From positions 62,001 through 126,000 of the forward strand of contig NZ_BMTT01000013.1 of the NCBI RefSeq assembly GCF_014649815.1: 64,000 bases of DNA, read 5' to 3'. The notes under the pieces are model-generated. The model saw nothing but the letters and a program-made list of their open reading frames with translations, did no database searches and was not told the origin of the DNA. Shown here piece by piece: positions 53,871 to 62,543 of this stretch. Position numbers and translations under genes: made by a program. Source of the DNA: Streptomyces mutabilis. GTDB lineage: Bacteria > Actinomycetota > Actinomycetes > Streptomycetales > Streptomycetaceae. How positions within the stretch are numbered: position 1 is the first letter of the stretch; the number at the start of each line of letters is the position of its first letter.

Positions 53871-53901
53871 TGTTGTCTAGACCAGTCTTGTCTAGACCAG
53901 T
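53871..53901 (-). promoter_or_regulatory. Two tandem DasR-type responsive elements (dre) upstream of ptsH
   Basis: TTGTCTAGACCAGT occurs twice (53873-53886 and 53888-53901), 15 bp apart. With two more upstream bases each, the sites match 13/16 and 14/16 of the DasR dre consensus ACTGGTCTAGACCAGT; both keep the central GTCTAGAC. DasR is the GntR-family repressor released by glucosamine-6-phosphate that controls PTS, chitin and nag genes. The position over the ptsH promoter suits repression. Confidence 0.88.
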
Positions 53902-54037
53902 TTCCCACATCGTGAAGCATGCCGGGACGGCACCGTGCGCCGTCCCGCTGGTCGTCGGACCGCGGCCTCGGCCCGACCTTCCGTCCCCCACAGACTGCCT
54001 CGCGCCGTTGCCGTACGCGAGCCGTACTCTGGGGCCC

Positions 54038-57000
54038 ATGCAGACCTCGGACCGGCACGAGTATCCCGCCCACTGGGAGGCCGACGTGGTGCTGCGCGAC
54101 GGCGGCACCGCGCGCGTCCGCCCCATCACCGTTGATGACGCCGAGCGCCTGGTCAGCTTCTACGAGCAGGTCTCCGACGAGTCGAAGTACTACCGCTTCT
54201 TCGCGCCGTACCCTCGCCTGTCCGCCAAGGACGTCCACCGCTTCACGCACCACGACTTTGTGGACCGGGTGGGACTCGCTGCCACCGTCGGCGGCGAGTT
54301 CATCGCCACCGTACGCTACGACCGGATCGGCCCCGGTGGAACGCCCGCCGGCGCACCCGCCGACGAGGCCGAGGTCGCCTTCCTCGTGCAGGACGCCCAC
54401 CAGGGGCGCGGGGTGGCCTCGGCGCTGCTGGAGCACATCGCCGCCGTCGCCCGAGAGCGCGGCATCCGCCGCTTCGCCGCCGAGGTGCTGCCCGCCAACA
54501 CCAAAATGATCAAAGTGTTCATGGACGCCGGGTACACCCAGAAGCGCAGCTTCGAGGACGGTGTGGTCCGCCTGGAGTTCGGGCTCGAACCGACCGACCG
54601 CTCGCTCGCCGTGCAGTACGCGCGCGAGCACCGCGCGGAGGCGCGTTCCGTGCAGCGGCTGCTGCAGCCCGGCTCGGTCGTGGTGGTCGGAACCGGCCGC
54701 ACGCCGGGCGGGGTCGGCCGCAGCATCCTCGGCAACATCCGGGACGCGGGCTACACCGGCCGGCTGTACGCCGTGAACAACGCCTTCCCCGAAAACCGGA
54801 AGGAGATCGACGGGGTGCCCGCGTGCCGCTCGGTGCGCGACATCGACGGACCGGTCGACCTCGCCGTCGTCACCGTCCCGGCCGACCGCGTCCCCGACGT
54901 CGTCACCGAGTGCGGCGAGCACGGGGTGCAGGGCCTGGTGGTGATCTCCGCCGGATACGCCGACAGCGGCACCGAGGGACGCGAACGCCAGCGCGCCCTC
55001 GTGCGGCAGGCGCGCACCTACGGCATGCGGATCATCGGACCCAACGCCTTCGGGATCATCAACACCTCCGCGGACGTGCGGCTGAACGCCTCCCTCGCCT
55101 CCGAGATGCCCCGCACCGGCCGGATCGGCCTGTTCGCCCAGTCCGGCGCCATCGGCATCGCCCTGCTCTCCCGGCTGCACCGGCGCGGCGGCGGAGTCAC
55201 CGGCGTCACCGGCGTCTCGACCTTCGTCTCGTCCGGCAACCGCGCCGACGTCTCCGGCAACGACGTCCTCCAGTACTGGTACGACGACCCGGAGACCGAC
55301 GTCGCGCTGATGTACCTGGAGTCCATCGGCAACCCCCGCAAGTTCACCCGCCTCGCCCGGCGTACGGCGGCCGTCAAGCCCCTGGTCGTGGTGCAGGGCG
55401 CCCGGCACGGGGGCGTGGCGCCGCAGGGACACGCGGTGCGGGCGACGCGGCTCCCGCACGCGACGGTCTCCGCGCTGCTGAGGCAGGCCGGCGTGATCCG
55501 GGTCGACACGATCACCGACCTGGTCGACGCAGGACTGCTGCTCGCCCGCCAGCCACTGCCCGCCGGGCCGAGGGTGGCCATCCTGGGGAACTCTGAGTCC
55601 CTGGGACTGCTGACGTACGACGCGTGTCTCTCCGAGGGGCTGCGGCCGCACCCCCCGCTGGACCTGACAACGGCCGCCTCGGCTGACGACTTCCACGCGG
55701 CGCTCTCCCGCGCGCTGGCCGACGACACCTGCGACGCGGCGGTGGTGACCGCAATCCCCACGGTGGGGGAGGTGCCGGGGGCGGCCGGTGATGCCGAGCT
55801 GGCGGAAGCCCTGCGGTCGGCGGCCGCCGCGGTGCCGACGAAGCCGGTCCTCGTGGTGCACGTGGAGCTGGGCGGCCTCGCGGAGGCCCTGTCCGCGGCG
55901 GCGAGTACGGCACCACAGGCGGCCGCGCCCGCCGAGACCCTGCCGAGCCCGGGCGGGCCGGAGCACGCCGGGCCCCAGGCAGCCCCCGCCCCCCACGCCA
56001 CACCGGCCACCGAGCCCCGGACGCCTCCCACGGCAGGTGCCGCCCGACCCGACGCCCCTACCCAGCCGCCCGCGACCGGACCCGCCACCCCTGCCGCTCC
56101 CGCCTACCCCACCGCACCTGCCCCACCAGCCGCCCCGGGCACACCCGCCGCATCGCTCACGCCGCCCACCGACCGCGGCACCCGCCTCATCCCCGCCTAC
56201 CCCGCCGCCGAACGCGCCGTCCGAGCCCTCGCCCAGGCCGTCTCCTACGCCCAGTGGCGACGCGACACCGCCGACCCCGGCAAGGTGCCGGAGTACGAGG
56301 ACATCGACGAGAAGGGCGCCGCCGGCCTGATCGCCGGGCACCTCGCGCGCGGGCAGGGACTCACCCTCGGCGACGCGGAGACCTGCGAGCTGCTCGCCAA
56401 GTACGGCATCCACGTCCACCGCGCCCTGCCCGCCCCGACGCCCGACGACGCGGTGGCCGCCGCGCGCACCATCGGCTACCCCGTCGCCCTCAAGGCCACC
56501 GCTCCGCACCTGCGCCACCGGGCCGACCTGGGCGGCGTACGCCTCGACCTGGCGGACGAGGACCAACTTCGGCGGGCCTACGCGGAATTGACCGAGCTGT
56601 TCGGGACTCCCGCGGAGCTGCGCCCGGTGGTGCAGGGCATGGCGCCGCGCGGTGTCGACACCGTCGTACGTGCGGTCATCGACCCGGCGGCCGGCGCCGC
56701 GCTCTCCTTCGGGCTCGCCGGGGCGGCCACCCAACTGCTAGGCGACATGGCGCACCGGCTGATCCCGGTCACCGACCGCGAGGCGACCTCGCTCATCCGC
56801 TCGATCCGCACGGCGCCCCTCCTCTTCGGCTGGCGCGGCTCGGCCCCGGTCGACTCCGCCGCACTGGAGGAACTGCTGCTGCGGGTCTCCCGGCTGGTCG
56901 ACGACCATCCGGAGGTCGTCGCGGTCACCCTGGAACCGGTCGTCGTCGCCCCGCGCGGCCTGAGCGTCCTCAGCGCCTCCGTCCGCCTCGCTCCCCCTCC

Positions 57001-57043
57001 CGCCAGAGACGACCTGGGCCCGCGGACACTGCCCGCTTACTGA
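54038..57043 (+). CDS. Protein acetyltransferase: N-terminal GNAT fused to acyl-CoA synthetase (ADP-forming)-like domains
   Basis: A 1001-residue protein. Residues 15-185 are a GNAT domain (RVRPITVDDAERLVSFYEQ, AFLVQDAHQGRGVASALLEHI). Residues 205-620 are the CoA-binding and succinyl-CoA-ligase-like modules (SVVVVGTGRTPGGVGRSIL, GPNAFGIINTS, LFAQSGAIGIALLSRL). Residues 625-712 are an Ala/Pro-rich linker, and 750-1001 an ATP-grasp-like domain (LAKYGIHVHRALPAPTPDDA, YPVALKATAPHLRHRADLGGV). This order, GNAT first, resembles the S. lividans PatA acetyltransferase that modifies acyl-CoA synthetases, and differs from the GNAT-last Pat of enterobacteria. The ligase part is probably regulatory. TACTCT (54025-54030) lies 7 nt before the ATG: probably leaderless. 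Confidence 0.9.
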   Translation: MQTSDRHEYPAHWEADVVLRDGGTARVRPITVDDAERLVSFYEQVSDESKYYRFFAPYPRLSAKDVHRFTHHDFVDRVGLAATVGGEFIATVRYDRIGPGGTPAGAPADEAEVAFLVQDAHQGRGVASALLEHIAAVARERGIRRFAAEVLPANTKMIKVFMDAGYTQKRSFEDGVVRLEFGLEPTDRSLAVQYAREHRAEARSVQRLLQPGSVVVVGTGRTPGGVGRSILGNIRDAGYTGRLYAVNNAFPENRKEIDGVPACRSVRDIDGPVDLAVVTVPADRVPDVVTECGEHGVQGLVVISAGYADSGTEGRERQRALVRQARTYGMRIIGPNAFGIINTSADVRLNASLASEMPRTGRIGLFAQSGAIGIALLSRLHRRGGGVTGVTGVSTFVSSGNRADVSGNDVLQYWYDDPETDVALMYLESIGNPRKFTRLARRTAAVKPLVVVQGARHGGVAPQGHAVRATRLPHATVSALLRQAGVIRVDTITDLVDAGLLLARQPLPAGPRVAILGNSESLGLLTYDACLSEGLRPHPPLDLTTAASADDFHAALSRALADDTCDAAVVTAIPTVGEVPGAAGDAELAEALRSAAAAVPTKPVLVVHVELGGLAEALSAAASTAPQAAAPAETLPSPGGPEHAGPQAAPAPHATPATEPRTPPTAGAARPDAPTQPPATGPATPAAPAYPTAPAPPAAPGTPAASLTPPTDRGTRLIPAYPAAERAVRALAQAVSYAQWRRDTADPGKVPEYEDIDEKGAAGLIAGHLARGQGLTLGDAETCELLAKYGIHVHRALPAPTPDDAVAAARTIGYPVALKATAPHLRHRADLGGVRLDLADEDQLRRAYAELTELFGTPAELRPVVQGMAPRGVDTVVRAVIDPAAGAALSFGLAGAATQLLGDMAHRLIPVTDREATSLIRSIRTAPLLFGWRGSAPVDSAALEELLLRVSRLVDDHPEVVAVTLEPVVVAPRGLSVLSASVRLAPPPARDDLGPRTLPAY

Positions 57044-57113
57044 CCGCGTACCGCCGGGACGGGTGCCGCACAGGCGTCCCGCGCAGTCGGTGGGCCCCCG
57101 TAGGATGGACGGC

Positions 57114-57698
57114 ATGGCCAAGACCAGTACGACGACCCAAGGGCTGCGAGCGGCGATCGAGCGCAGCGGCTACTACCCGGCCCTCGTGGCCGAGGCGGTG
57201 GAGGCCGCCGTGGGCGGCGAGCCCGTGCGGTCGTACCTGGTCCACCAGGAGACGACGTTCGACCAGAACGAGGTGCGCCGGCACGTGACCGTGCTCGTGC
57301 TCACCGGCAACCGCTTCATCGTCAGCCACACCGACGAGCAGGCCGCCGACGACACCTCCCCGACGCCGTACGCCACGACCTCCACGGAGTCCGTCAAGCT
57401 CGGCCGGATCTCGTCCATCGTCGTCAGCCGCGTCGTCGCCAACCCGGAGCAGTACAAGCCGGGCACGCTGCCCCGCGAGATCGTGCTCACCATCGGCTGG
57501 GGCGCCGTCTCCCGCCTCGACCTGGAGCCCGCCGCCTGCGGCGACCCCAACTGCGAGGCCGACCACGGCTACACCGGCAGCTCGACCGCCGACGACCTGA
57601 GCCTGCGCGTCAGCGAGGCCGGGGACGGTCCGGAGACGGTGCGCCAGGCGCTCGCCTTCGCGCAGGCCCTCTCCGAGGCGACGGCGGACTCCCGCTGA
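57114..57698 (+). CDS. DUF5998 conserved actinobacterial protein
   Basis: A 194-residue protein well conserved in actinobacteria, with no known function. It has LRAAIERSGYYPALVAEAVEAAVGGEPVRSYLVHQETTFD, VTVLVLTGNRFIVSHTDE, LPREIVLTIGWGAVSRLDLEPAACGDPNCEADHGY and a C-terminal helix ETVRQALAFAQALSEA. The strands and the strictly ordered Asp/Cys segment suggest a compact fold like PH or phosphodiesterase-associated modules; this is weak. TAGGAT (57101-57106) lies 7 nt before the ATG without a ribosome site, so the mRNA is likely leaderless. The stop overlaps the next start by 1 nt, so the two products are probably coupled. Confidence 0.78.
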   Translation: MAKTSTTTQGLRAAIERSGYYPALVAEAVEAAVGGEPVRSYLVHQETTFDQNEVRRHVTVLVLTGNRFIVSHTDEQAADDTSPTPYATTSTESVKLGRISSIVVSRVVANPEQYKPGTLPREIVLTIGWGAVSRLDLEPAACGDPNCEADHGYTGSSTADDLSLRVSEAGDGPETVRQALAFAQALSEATADSR

Positions 57699-58891
57699 TG
57701 GTCCAGCCCGCCGCCTGGGACACCGACCCCGAACCGCTCCCCGTCGACTCCGCCCCTGTACCCGAGTACGGCACGGGCTCCCTCGCCGACCTGCTGCCCA
57801 CCCTGGCCGCGGGCCTCGGCGTCCCCGGCGCGACCGCGGGCATCACCGAACTGACCCCCGCCGACCGGAACTGCGTGTTCCTGATCGACGGCCTCGGCTG
57901 GGAGCAACTGCGCGCCCACCCCGCGGACGCCCCCTTCATGACCTCGCTCCTGGGCAGCTCGCGCGGTGGCACCGGCCGCCCGATCACCGCCGGCTACCCG
58001 GCGACCACCGCGACCTCCCTCGCCTCCGTCGGCACCGGCCTGCCGCCGGGCGCCCACGGCCTGCCCGGATACACGGTGCGCAATCCGGACACCGGCGAGC
58101 TGATGAACCAGCTTCGCTGGCAGCCGTGGACGACGCCGGGCGCCTGGCAGCCCTACCCCACCGTCTTCGACCTCGCCCACCGGGCGGGTGTGCACGCCGC
58201 CCAGGTCTCCTCCCCGACCTTCGCGAACACCCCGTTGACCAAGGTCGCGCTCAGTGGCGGCACGTTCCACGGCCGGCTGTCCGGCGAGGACCGCATGGAC
58301 CTCGCCGCCGAGCAGCTGGCCGGCGCCGACCGCGCGCTCGTCTACACGTACTACGCCGAGGTCGACGGCGCCGGCCACCGCTTCGGCGTCGACTCCGACA
58401 CCTGGCGCGGCCAGCTCGCCCACGTCGACCGGCTCGTCCAGCGCCTCGCCGAGCAGCTGCCGCCGCGCAGCGCCCTGTACGTCACCGCCGACCACGGCAT
58501 GATCGACGTGCCCTTCGACGAGGATCACCGCATCGACTTCGACGAGGACTGGGAGCTGAAGGCGGGCGTCGCCCTCCTCGGCGGCGAGGGCCGCGCCCGG
58601 CACGTGTACGCGGTCCCGGGCGCGCACAACGACGTGCTGACCTGCTGGCGCGAAGTACTCGGCGAACAGTTCTGGGTGGCTTCGCGCGACGAGGCGATCG
58701 AGGCGGGCTGGTTCGGCCCCCGCATCGACGACCGGGTGTACGACCGCATCGGCGACGTGATCGCCGCCGCGCGGGACGACGTCCTGCTCATCGCCTCGGA
58801 GCGGGAGCCGAAGGAGTCGTCGATGGTCGGCAACCACGGGTCGATGACCCCTGCCGAGCAGCTCGTCCCCCTGCTCGAAGTACGCTCCTGA
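57698..58891 (+). CDS. Alkaline-phosphatase-superfamily hydrolase (nucleotide pyrophosphatase/phosphodiesterase-like)
   Basis: A 397-residue protein of the alkaline phosphatase fold. Metal-binding Asp is in CVFLIDGLGWEQL; the nucleophilic Thr is in YPATTATSLASVGTGLPPGAHG. EVDGAGHRFGVDSD and VTADHGMIDVPF give further metal ligands, and SSMVGNHGSMTPAEQLVPLL ends the active site. This is the type I phosphodiesterase/nucleotide pyrophosphatase group. No signal peptide is visible, so it should act in the cytoplasm on a phosphodiester or pyrophosphate. Its start overlaps the DUF5998 stop (TGATG), and thymidine kinase follows after 47 bp, so a nucleotide substrate is plausible. Confidence 0.87.
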   Translation: MVQPAAWDTDPEPLPVDSAPVPEYGTGSLADLLPTLAAGLGVPGATAGITELTPADRNCVFLIDGLGWEQLRAHPADAPFMTSLLGSSRGGTGRPITAGYPATTATSLASVGTGLPPGAHGLPGYTVRNPDTGELMNQLRWQPWTTPGAWQPYPTVFDLAHRAGVHAAQVSSPTFANTPLTKVALSGGTFHGRLSGEDRMDLAAEQLAGADRALVYTYYAEVDGAGHRFGVDSDTWRGQLAHVDRLVQRLAEQLPPRSALYVTADHGMIDVPFDEDHRIDFDEDWELKAGVALLGGEGRARHVYAVPGAHNDVLTCWREVLGEQFWVASRDEAIEAGWFGPRIDDRVYDRIGDVIAAARDDVLLIASEREPKESSMVGNHGSMTPAEQLVPLLEVRS

Positions 58892-58938
58892 TCCCCTCCG
58901 CCATATCGATCTCGCTGTCGAAAGGTGCTCAACCCCTC

Positions 58939-59589
58939 ATGCCCGAGCTGGTCTTCTTCTCCGGAACGATGGACTGCGGGAAGTCGACGCTGGCTCTCCA
59001 GATCGAGCACAATCGCTCGGCGCGCGGCCTGGTCGGCATGATCTTCACCCGCGACGACCGTGCCGGCGAGGGCAAGCTCTCCTCACGCCTCGGCCTGGTC
59101 ACCGACGCGGTCGAGGTCGAGGACGGCCAGGACCTGTACGCGTACGTCGTCGACCACCTCTCCCGGGGCGGACGCGCGGACTACGTGATCGCGGACGAGG
59201 CGCAGTTCCTCGCTCCGGAGCAGGTAGACCAACTCGCCCGCGTGGTCGACGACCTCCGCGTCGACGTGTACGCCTTCGGCATCACCACCGACTTCCGCTC
59301 CAAGCTGTTCCCCGGCTCCCAGCGCCTGGTCGAACTCGCCGACCGAGTCGAGGTGCTCCAGGTCGAGGCCCTGTGCTGGTGCGGCGCCCGCGCCACGCAC
59401 AACGCCCGGACGGTCGGCGGGGTCATGGTCGTCGAAGGTGCCCAGGTGGTCGTCGGCGACGTCGCGCAGTCCGCCGACGAGGTCGGCTACGAGGTGCTGT
59501 GCCGACGCCACCACCGGCGCCGGATGACGGCGGCGACGTCCCGCGCGGCGGCGCTGTCACAGGACGTGCTGCCGGTGTCCTCCGCGTGA
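58939..59589 (+). CDS. tdk: Thymidine kinase
   Basis: A 216-residue type II thymidine kinase of the salvage pathway. Walker A is FFSGTMDCGKSTLALQI; the Walker B-like segment with the catalytic Glu is YVIADEAQFLAPEQV. YAFGITTDFRSKLFPGS is the typical lasso precursor. Zinc ligands appear in ALCWCGARATHNAR and in VLCRRHH. GVMVVEGAQVVVGD precedes the C-terminal zinc pair. Spacing of 47 bp after the phosphatase gene suggests cotranscription; a GAAAGG site lies about 14 nt before the ATG. The gene ends 9 bp from the convergent PhzF gene. Confidence 0.95.
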   Translation: MPELVFFSGTMDCGKSTLALQIEHNRSARGLVGMIFTRDDRAGEGKLSSRLGLVTDAVEVEDGQDLYAYVVDHLSRGGRADYVIADEAQFLAPEQVDQLARVVDDLRVDVYAFGITTDFRSKLFPGSQRLVELADRVEVLQVEALCWCGARATHNARTVGGVMVVEGAQVVVGDVAQSADEVGYEVLCRRHHRRRMTAATSRAAALSQDVLPVSSA

Positions 59590-59598
59590 CGCTCGGCC

Positions 59599-60474
59599 TC
59601 AGCCGACACGGGCTCCCGCGCCCTCGACCCTGACCCGCCGATCGCCCGCGCGCAACGTCACCGTGAGTTCGCCCGGCCGGCCCAGGTCCTCGCCCTGGTA
59701 CAGGGTGAGGACGGCGTCGTCGGGCACGAGACCGAGTTCACGGGCGTACGCTCCGAACGCGGCGGCCGCGGCGCCGGTCGCCGGGTCCTCGACGACACCA
59801 CCGACCGGGAACGGGTCGCGGACGTGGAAGACGGTGGCCGACTCACGCCACACCAACTGGACCGTGGTCAGGTCCAGGCGGTGCATCAGGGTCTCCAGGC
59901 GTGCGAAGTCGTACGCCAGGTCCGCGAGGCGGGCTCGCGTCGCCGCCGCGAGCACGAGATGGCGCGCGCCGGCGAACGCGATCCGGGGCGGGAACGTCGG
60001 ATCGAGATCGGCGGCCGGCCAGTCCAGCGCCGCGAGCGCCTCCGCGAGGTCGGCGTCGGCGACGTCCTCGACGTGCGGCTCGACACTGGTGAGTGTGGCC
60101 CGGACCGACCCGCCCTCCTCGGTCACCTCCACCGGCACGGTGCCGGCGCGCGTCGCGAACAGCAGATCCCCCGGCCCGATCCGCTCGGCCAGAGCCACGG
60201 CGGACGCGACGGTGGCGTGCCCGCAGAACGGCACCTCGGCCTTGGGACTGAAGTAGCGGATCCCGTACGCCCGCCCCTCCCGGCCGCCGAGCCCCTCCGG
60301 GGGCGGGGTCAGGAACGCGCTTTCCGAGTACCCGAGTTCGGCGGCGATGGCCAGCATGTCGCCGTCGTCCAGGCCGGCCGCGTCCAGGACGACACCGGCG
60401 GGGTTCCCGCCGTCGGGGGCACTGGAGAACGCCGTGTAGCGAAGGACTTCGGGCCGCGTCGCGTTTGTCGTCAT
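59599..60474 (-). CDS. PhzF-family isomerase-like protein
   Basis: A 291-residue PhzF-fold protein (diaminopimelate-epimerase-like). RYTAFSSAPDGGNPAGVVLD and YSESAFLTPP carry the N-terminal glycine loop and the conserved catalytic glutamate. IRYFSPKAEVPFCGHATVASAVAL and the C-terminal VVEDPATGAAAAAFGAYARELG are family signatures. No phenazine genes are present, so the role is a general isomerase of unknown substrate. The VOC gene lies 57 bp upstream on the same strand and may be cotranscribed. It is convergent with tdk, with only 9 bp between stops. Confidence 0.9.
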   Translation of the reverse strand: MTTNATRPEVLRYTAFSSAPDGGNPAGVVLDAAGLDDGDMLAIAAELGYSESAFLTPPPEGLGGREGRAYGIRYFSPKAEVPFCGHATVASAVALAERIGPGDLLFATRAGTVPVEVTEEGGSVRATLTSVEPHVEDVADADLAEALAALDWPAADLDPTFPPRIAFAGARHLVLAAATRARLADLAYDFARLETLMHRLDLTTVQLVWRESATVFHVRDPFPVGGVVEDPATGAAAAAFGAYARELGLVPDDAVLTLYQGEDLGRPGELTVTLRAGDRRVRVEGAGARVG

Positions 60475-60531
60475 GCTCGCGGCAACAGCGGGTGGAACGG
60501 GGCTATTCCGGCCCCGGCCGCACCTGGTCCG

Positions 60532-61386
60532 TCACCGACGCGGGCGCGAGATCCGCTCGTCCCGCTCGTCCGCGCCCCGGGGCCGTCCGCCCTGCAGCAC
60601 CGCGAACCGCGCCCCTTCCGGATCCGCCACCATCGCCACCCGGCCGTGCTCGGTGTCCCCGGCCGGCTCGATGACGTGTCCGCCCAGACCGATGACGCGC
60701 TCCAGGGACTCCTCCGCGTCGGCCACCTGGAAGTACGTCACCCAGTGCGGCCCCCGGTCGCGCGGCAGGGCGTCGCCGACGCCGCGGATGCCGGCCACGG
60801 GGCGTCCGTCCAGGAGCAGGGTCATGTAGTCGACGTCGTCGGTGGTGACATCCGGGACCAGTTCGAAGCCGAACACGGTCTCGTAGAACTTGGCGACGCC
60901 CGCCGAGTCGTAGGTCATCAGCTCGTTCCACGCCGGTGTGCCGGGTACTCCCGTGACGGCCGTGCCGAGGTGGGCCGCCGGCTGCCAGACACCGAAGACG
61001 GCGCCCGACGGGTCGGAGCCGATGGCCAGGCGGCCGGCCTCGCCCGCGTCCAGCGGGCCCACGCCGATCGTGCCACCGCACAGGCGTACCGTTTCGGCCG
61101 TCCGGTTGACGTCGTCCGACGCGAAGTAGGGCGTCCAGGCGAGGGGGAGGTGCCGGTCCGACGGCAGTTGGCCGACACCGGCCACCTCGTGTCCGTCGAG
61201 CAGCGCCCGTGCGTAAGGGCCCAGTTGTTGGGGGCCGGGCCGGAACTCCCAGCCGAACAGCGCTCCGTAGAAGTCGTGGGTCGCGGCCGGCCCGTGCACC
61301 ATCAGGCTCACCCAGCAGGGTGTGCCGGGCGCGCGCCGGGCGTTCGTCTCGCCGTTCCGGCCGGCCGACCCCCGTGCGTCGGTCAT
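60532..61386 (-). CDS. Two-domain VOC (glyoxalase/bleomycin-resistance-like) protein
   Basis: A 284-residue protein with two tandem glyoxalase-fold repeats: GTPCWVSLMVHGPAATHDFYGALFGWEF and AWNELMTYDSAGVAKFYETVFGFEL begin repeats one and two. EPAGDTEHGRVAMVADPEGARFAVLQG closes the second. Such VOC proteins bind metal or hydrophobic small molecules; some are hydroxylases or resistance proteins, so the exact role is open. ATG 61386 is chosen, with AGAGAG 5 nt upstream; GTG 61392 is close. PhzF follows 57 bp downstream. The promoter lies in the 233-bp divergent gap with the rhodanese gene. Confidence 0.86.
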   Translation of the reverse strand: MTDARGSAGRNGETNARRAPGTPCWVSLMVHGPAATHDFYGALFGWEFRPGPQQLGPYARALLDGHEVAGVGQLPSDRHLPLAWTPYFASDDVNRTAETVRLCGGTIGVGPLDAGEAGRLAIGSDPSGAVFGVWQPAAHLGTAVTGVPGTPAWNELMTYDSAGVAKFYETVFGFELVPDVTTDDVDYMTLLLDGRPVAGIRGVGDALPRDRGPHWVTYFQVADAEESLERVIGLGGHVIEPAGDTEHGRVAMVADPEGARFAVLQGGRPRGADERDERISRPRR

Positions 61387-61619
61387 CGTCACTCTCTTCT
61401 CGGCCCTGCGCGGGCCGTGCGTCCGCTTGCGCTCCGACGGATTCCGTTCCGACGGACCTTCGCGCCGGTGCCGGGCCTTCGGGCTTGCCCGTGGGGCGGT
61501 CATGCTGTCCGGGTGGTACAGCATGTGCTCGAACCCGTACGCCTCGTGATCGGTGCTGCCCGGCGGGCAGAGTAGCCCGACATCGGCGCGGCGGCCACTC
61601 GGTACGCCAGGATGGGGCC

Positions 61620-62471
61620 ATGAACGCCATCATCTCCGCATCCGAACTCGCGAAAGGACTTGCGGGCGGTGACCCGCCGGTCCTGCTCGACGTCCGCTGG
61701 CAGCTGAGCACCGCGGCGGCGGGCGGGGCCCCACCCTTCGACGGCCGGGCCGAGTACGCCGCCGGGCACCTTCCCGGTGCGGTCTTCGTCGACCTGGACG
61801 AGGAACTCGCCTCCACGCCCGGCGCCGGCGGCCGGCATCCGCTGCCGGACGTGGCGGAGTTCGGCGCGGTGATGCGCCGGGCGGGCGTGTCCTCGGGCCG
61901 GCCGGTCGTCGTGTACGACGGCGGACAGGGGTGGGCGGCGGCCCGCGCCTGGTGGCTGCTGCGCTGGACGGGTCACCCGAACGTGCGGGTCCTTGACGGG
62001 GGGTTGACGTCCTGGGAGGCGCCGTTGTCCACGGACGTCGCCGTCCCCGCGGAGGGCGACTTCGCGCCCGAGCCGGGTGGGTCGGGGTTGTTGGACGCCG
62101 ACGGGGCGGCCGCGCTGGCTCGGTCCGGGGTGCTGCTCGACGCCCGCGCGGGGGAGCGGTACCGGGGTGAGGTCGAGCCGATCGACCCGGTCGGCGGCCA
62201 CATCCCGGGGGCCGTGTCCGCGCCTACGGCGGAGAACGTGGCGGCGGACGGCCGCTTCCTGCCCGCGGAGGAACTCCGCGGGCGCTTCGAGGCGCTGGGC
62301 GCGACGGAGGACGAAGCGGTCGGCGTGTACTGCGGCTCGGGCGTGTCGGGTGCCCATGAGGTGCTGGCGCTGGCGGTGGCGGGCATCCCGGCGGCGCTGT
62401 ACGTCGGTTCGTGGTCGGAGTGGTCGGCGGACCCGTCGCGACCGGTCGCGACCGGTCCCGAACCCCAGTAG
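61620..62471 (+). CDS. Two-domain sulfurtransferase (rhodanese / thiosulfate sulfurtransferase)
   Basis: A 283-residue tandem rhodanese. The N-terminal domain (VLLDVRWQL, PDGRAEY-like, GHLPGAVFVDLDEELAS, VVVYDGGQGWAAARAWWLLRWTG) lacks the cysteine and is structural. The C-terminal domain has active-site Cys238 in VYCGSGVSGAHEVLAL, matching CGSGVTA-type loops of thiosulfate or mercaptopyruvate sulfurtransferases. It should move sulfane sulphur from thiosulfate or 3-mercaptopyruvate to an acceptor. The ATG lies 6 nt after CAGGAT (61608-61613), a one-base variant of the -10 used by many leaderless genes here. A 12-bp hairpin terminator follows. Confidence 0.92.
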   Translation: MNAIISASELAKGLAGGDPPVLLDVRWQLSTAAAGGAPPFDGRAEYAAGHLPGAVFVDLDEELASTPGAGGRHPLPDVAEFGAVMRRAGVSSGRPVVVYDGGQGWAAARAWWLLRWTGHPNVRVLDGGLTSWEAPLSTDVAVPAEGDFAPEPGGSGLLDADGAAALARSGVLLDARAGERYRGEVEPIDPVGGHIPGAVSAPTAENVAADGRFLPAEELRGRFEALGATEDEAVGVYCGSGVSGAHEVLALAVAGIPAALYVGSWSEWSADPSRPVATGPEPQ

Positions 62472-62480
62472 ACCCACCAC

Positions 62481-62520
62481 GTGTGTCGGGGCACGCCCAC
62501 GCGGGCGCGCCCCGACACAC
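62481..62520. terminator. 12-bp hairpin terminator between the rhodanese gene and sepH
   Basis: GTGTGTCGGGGC (62481-62492) and GCCCCGACACAC (62509-62520) pair exactly; the 16-nt loop contains a further GCCC/GGGC stem. It lies 9 bp after the rhodanese stop and 23 bp beyond the sepH stop, so it can serve both convergent genes. Confidence 0.85.
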
Positions 62521-62543
62521 ATGCACAAGACGTACTGCTCCTG

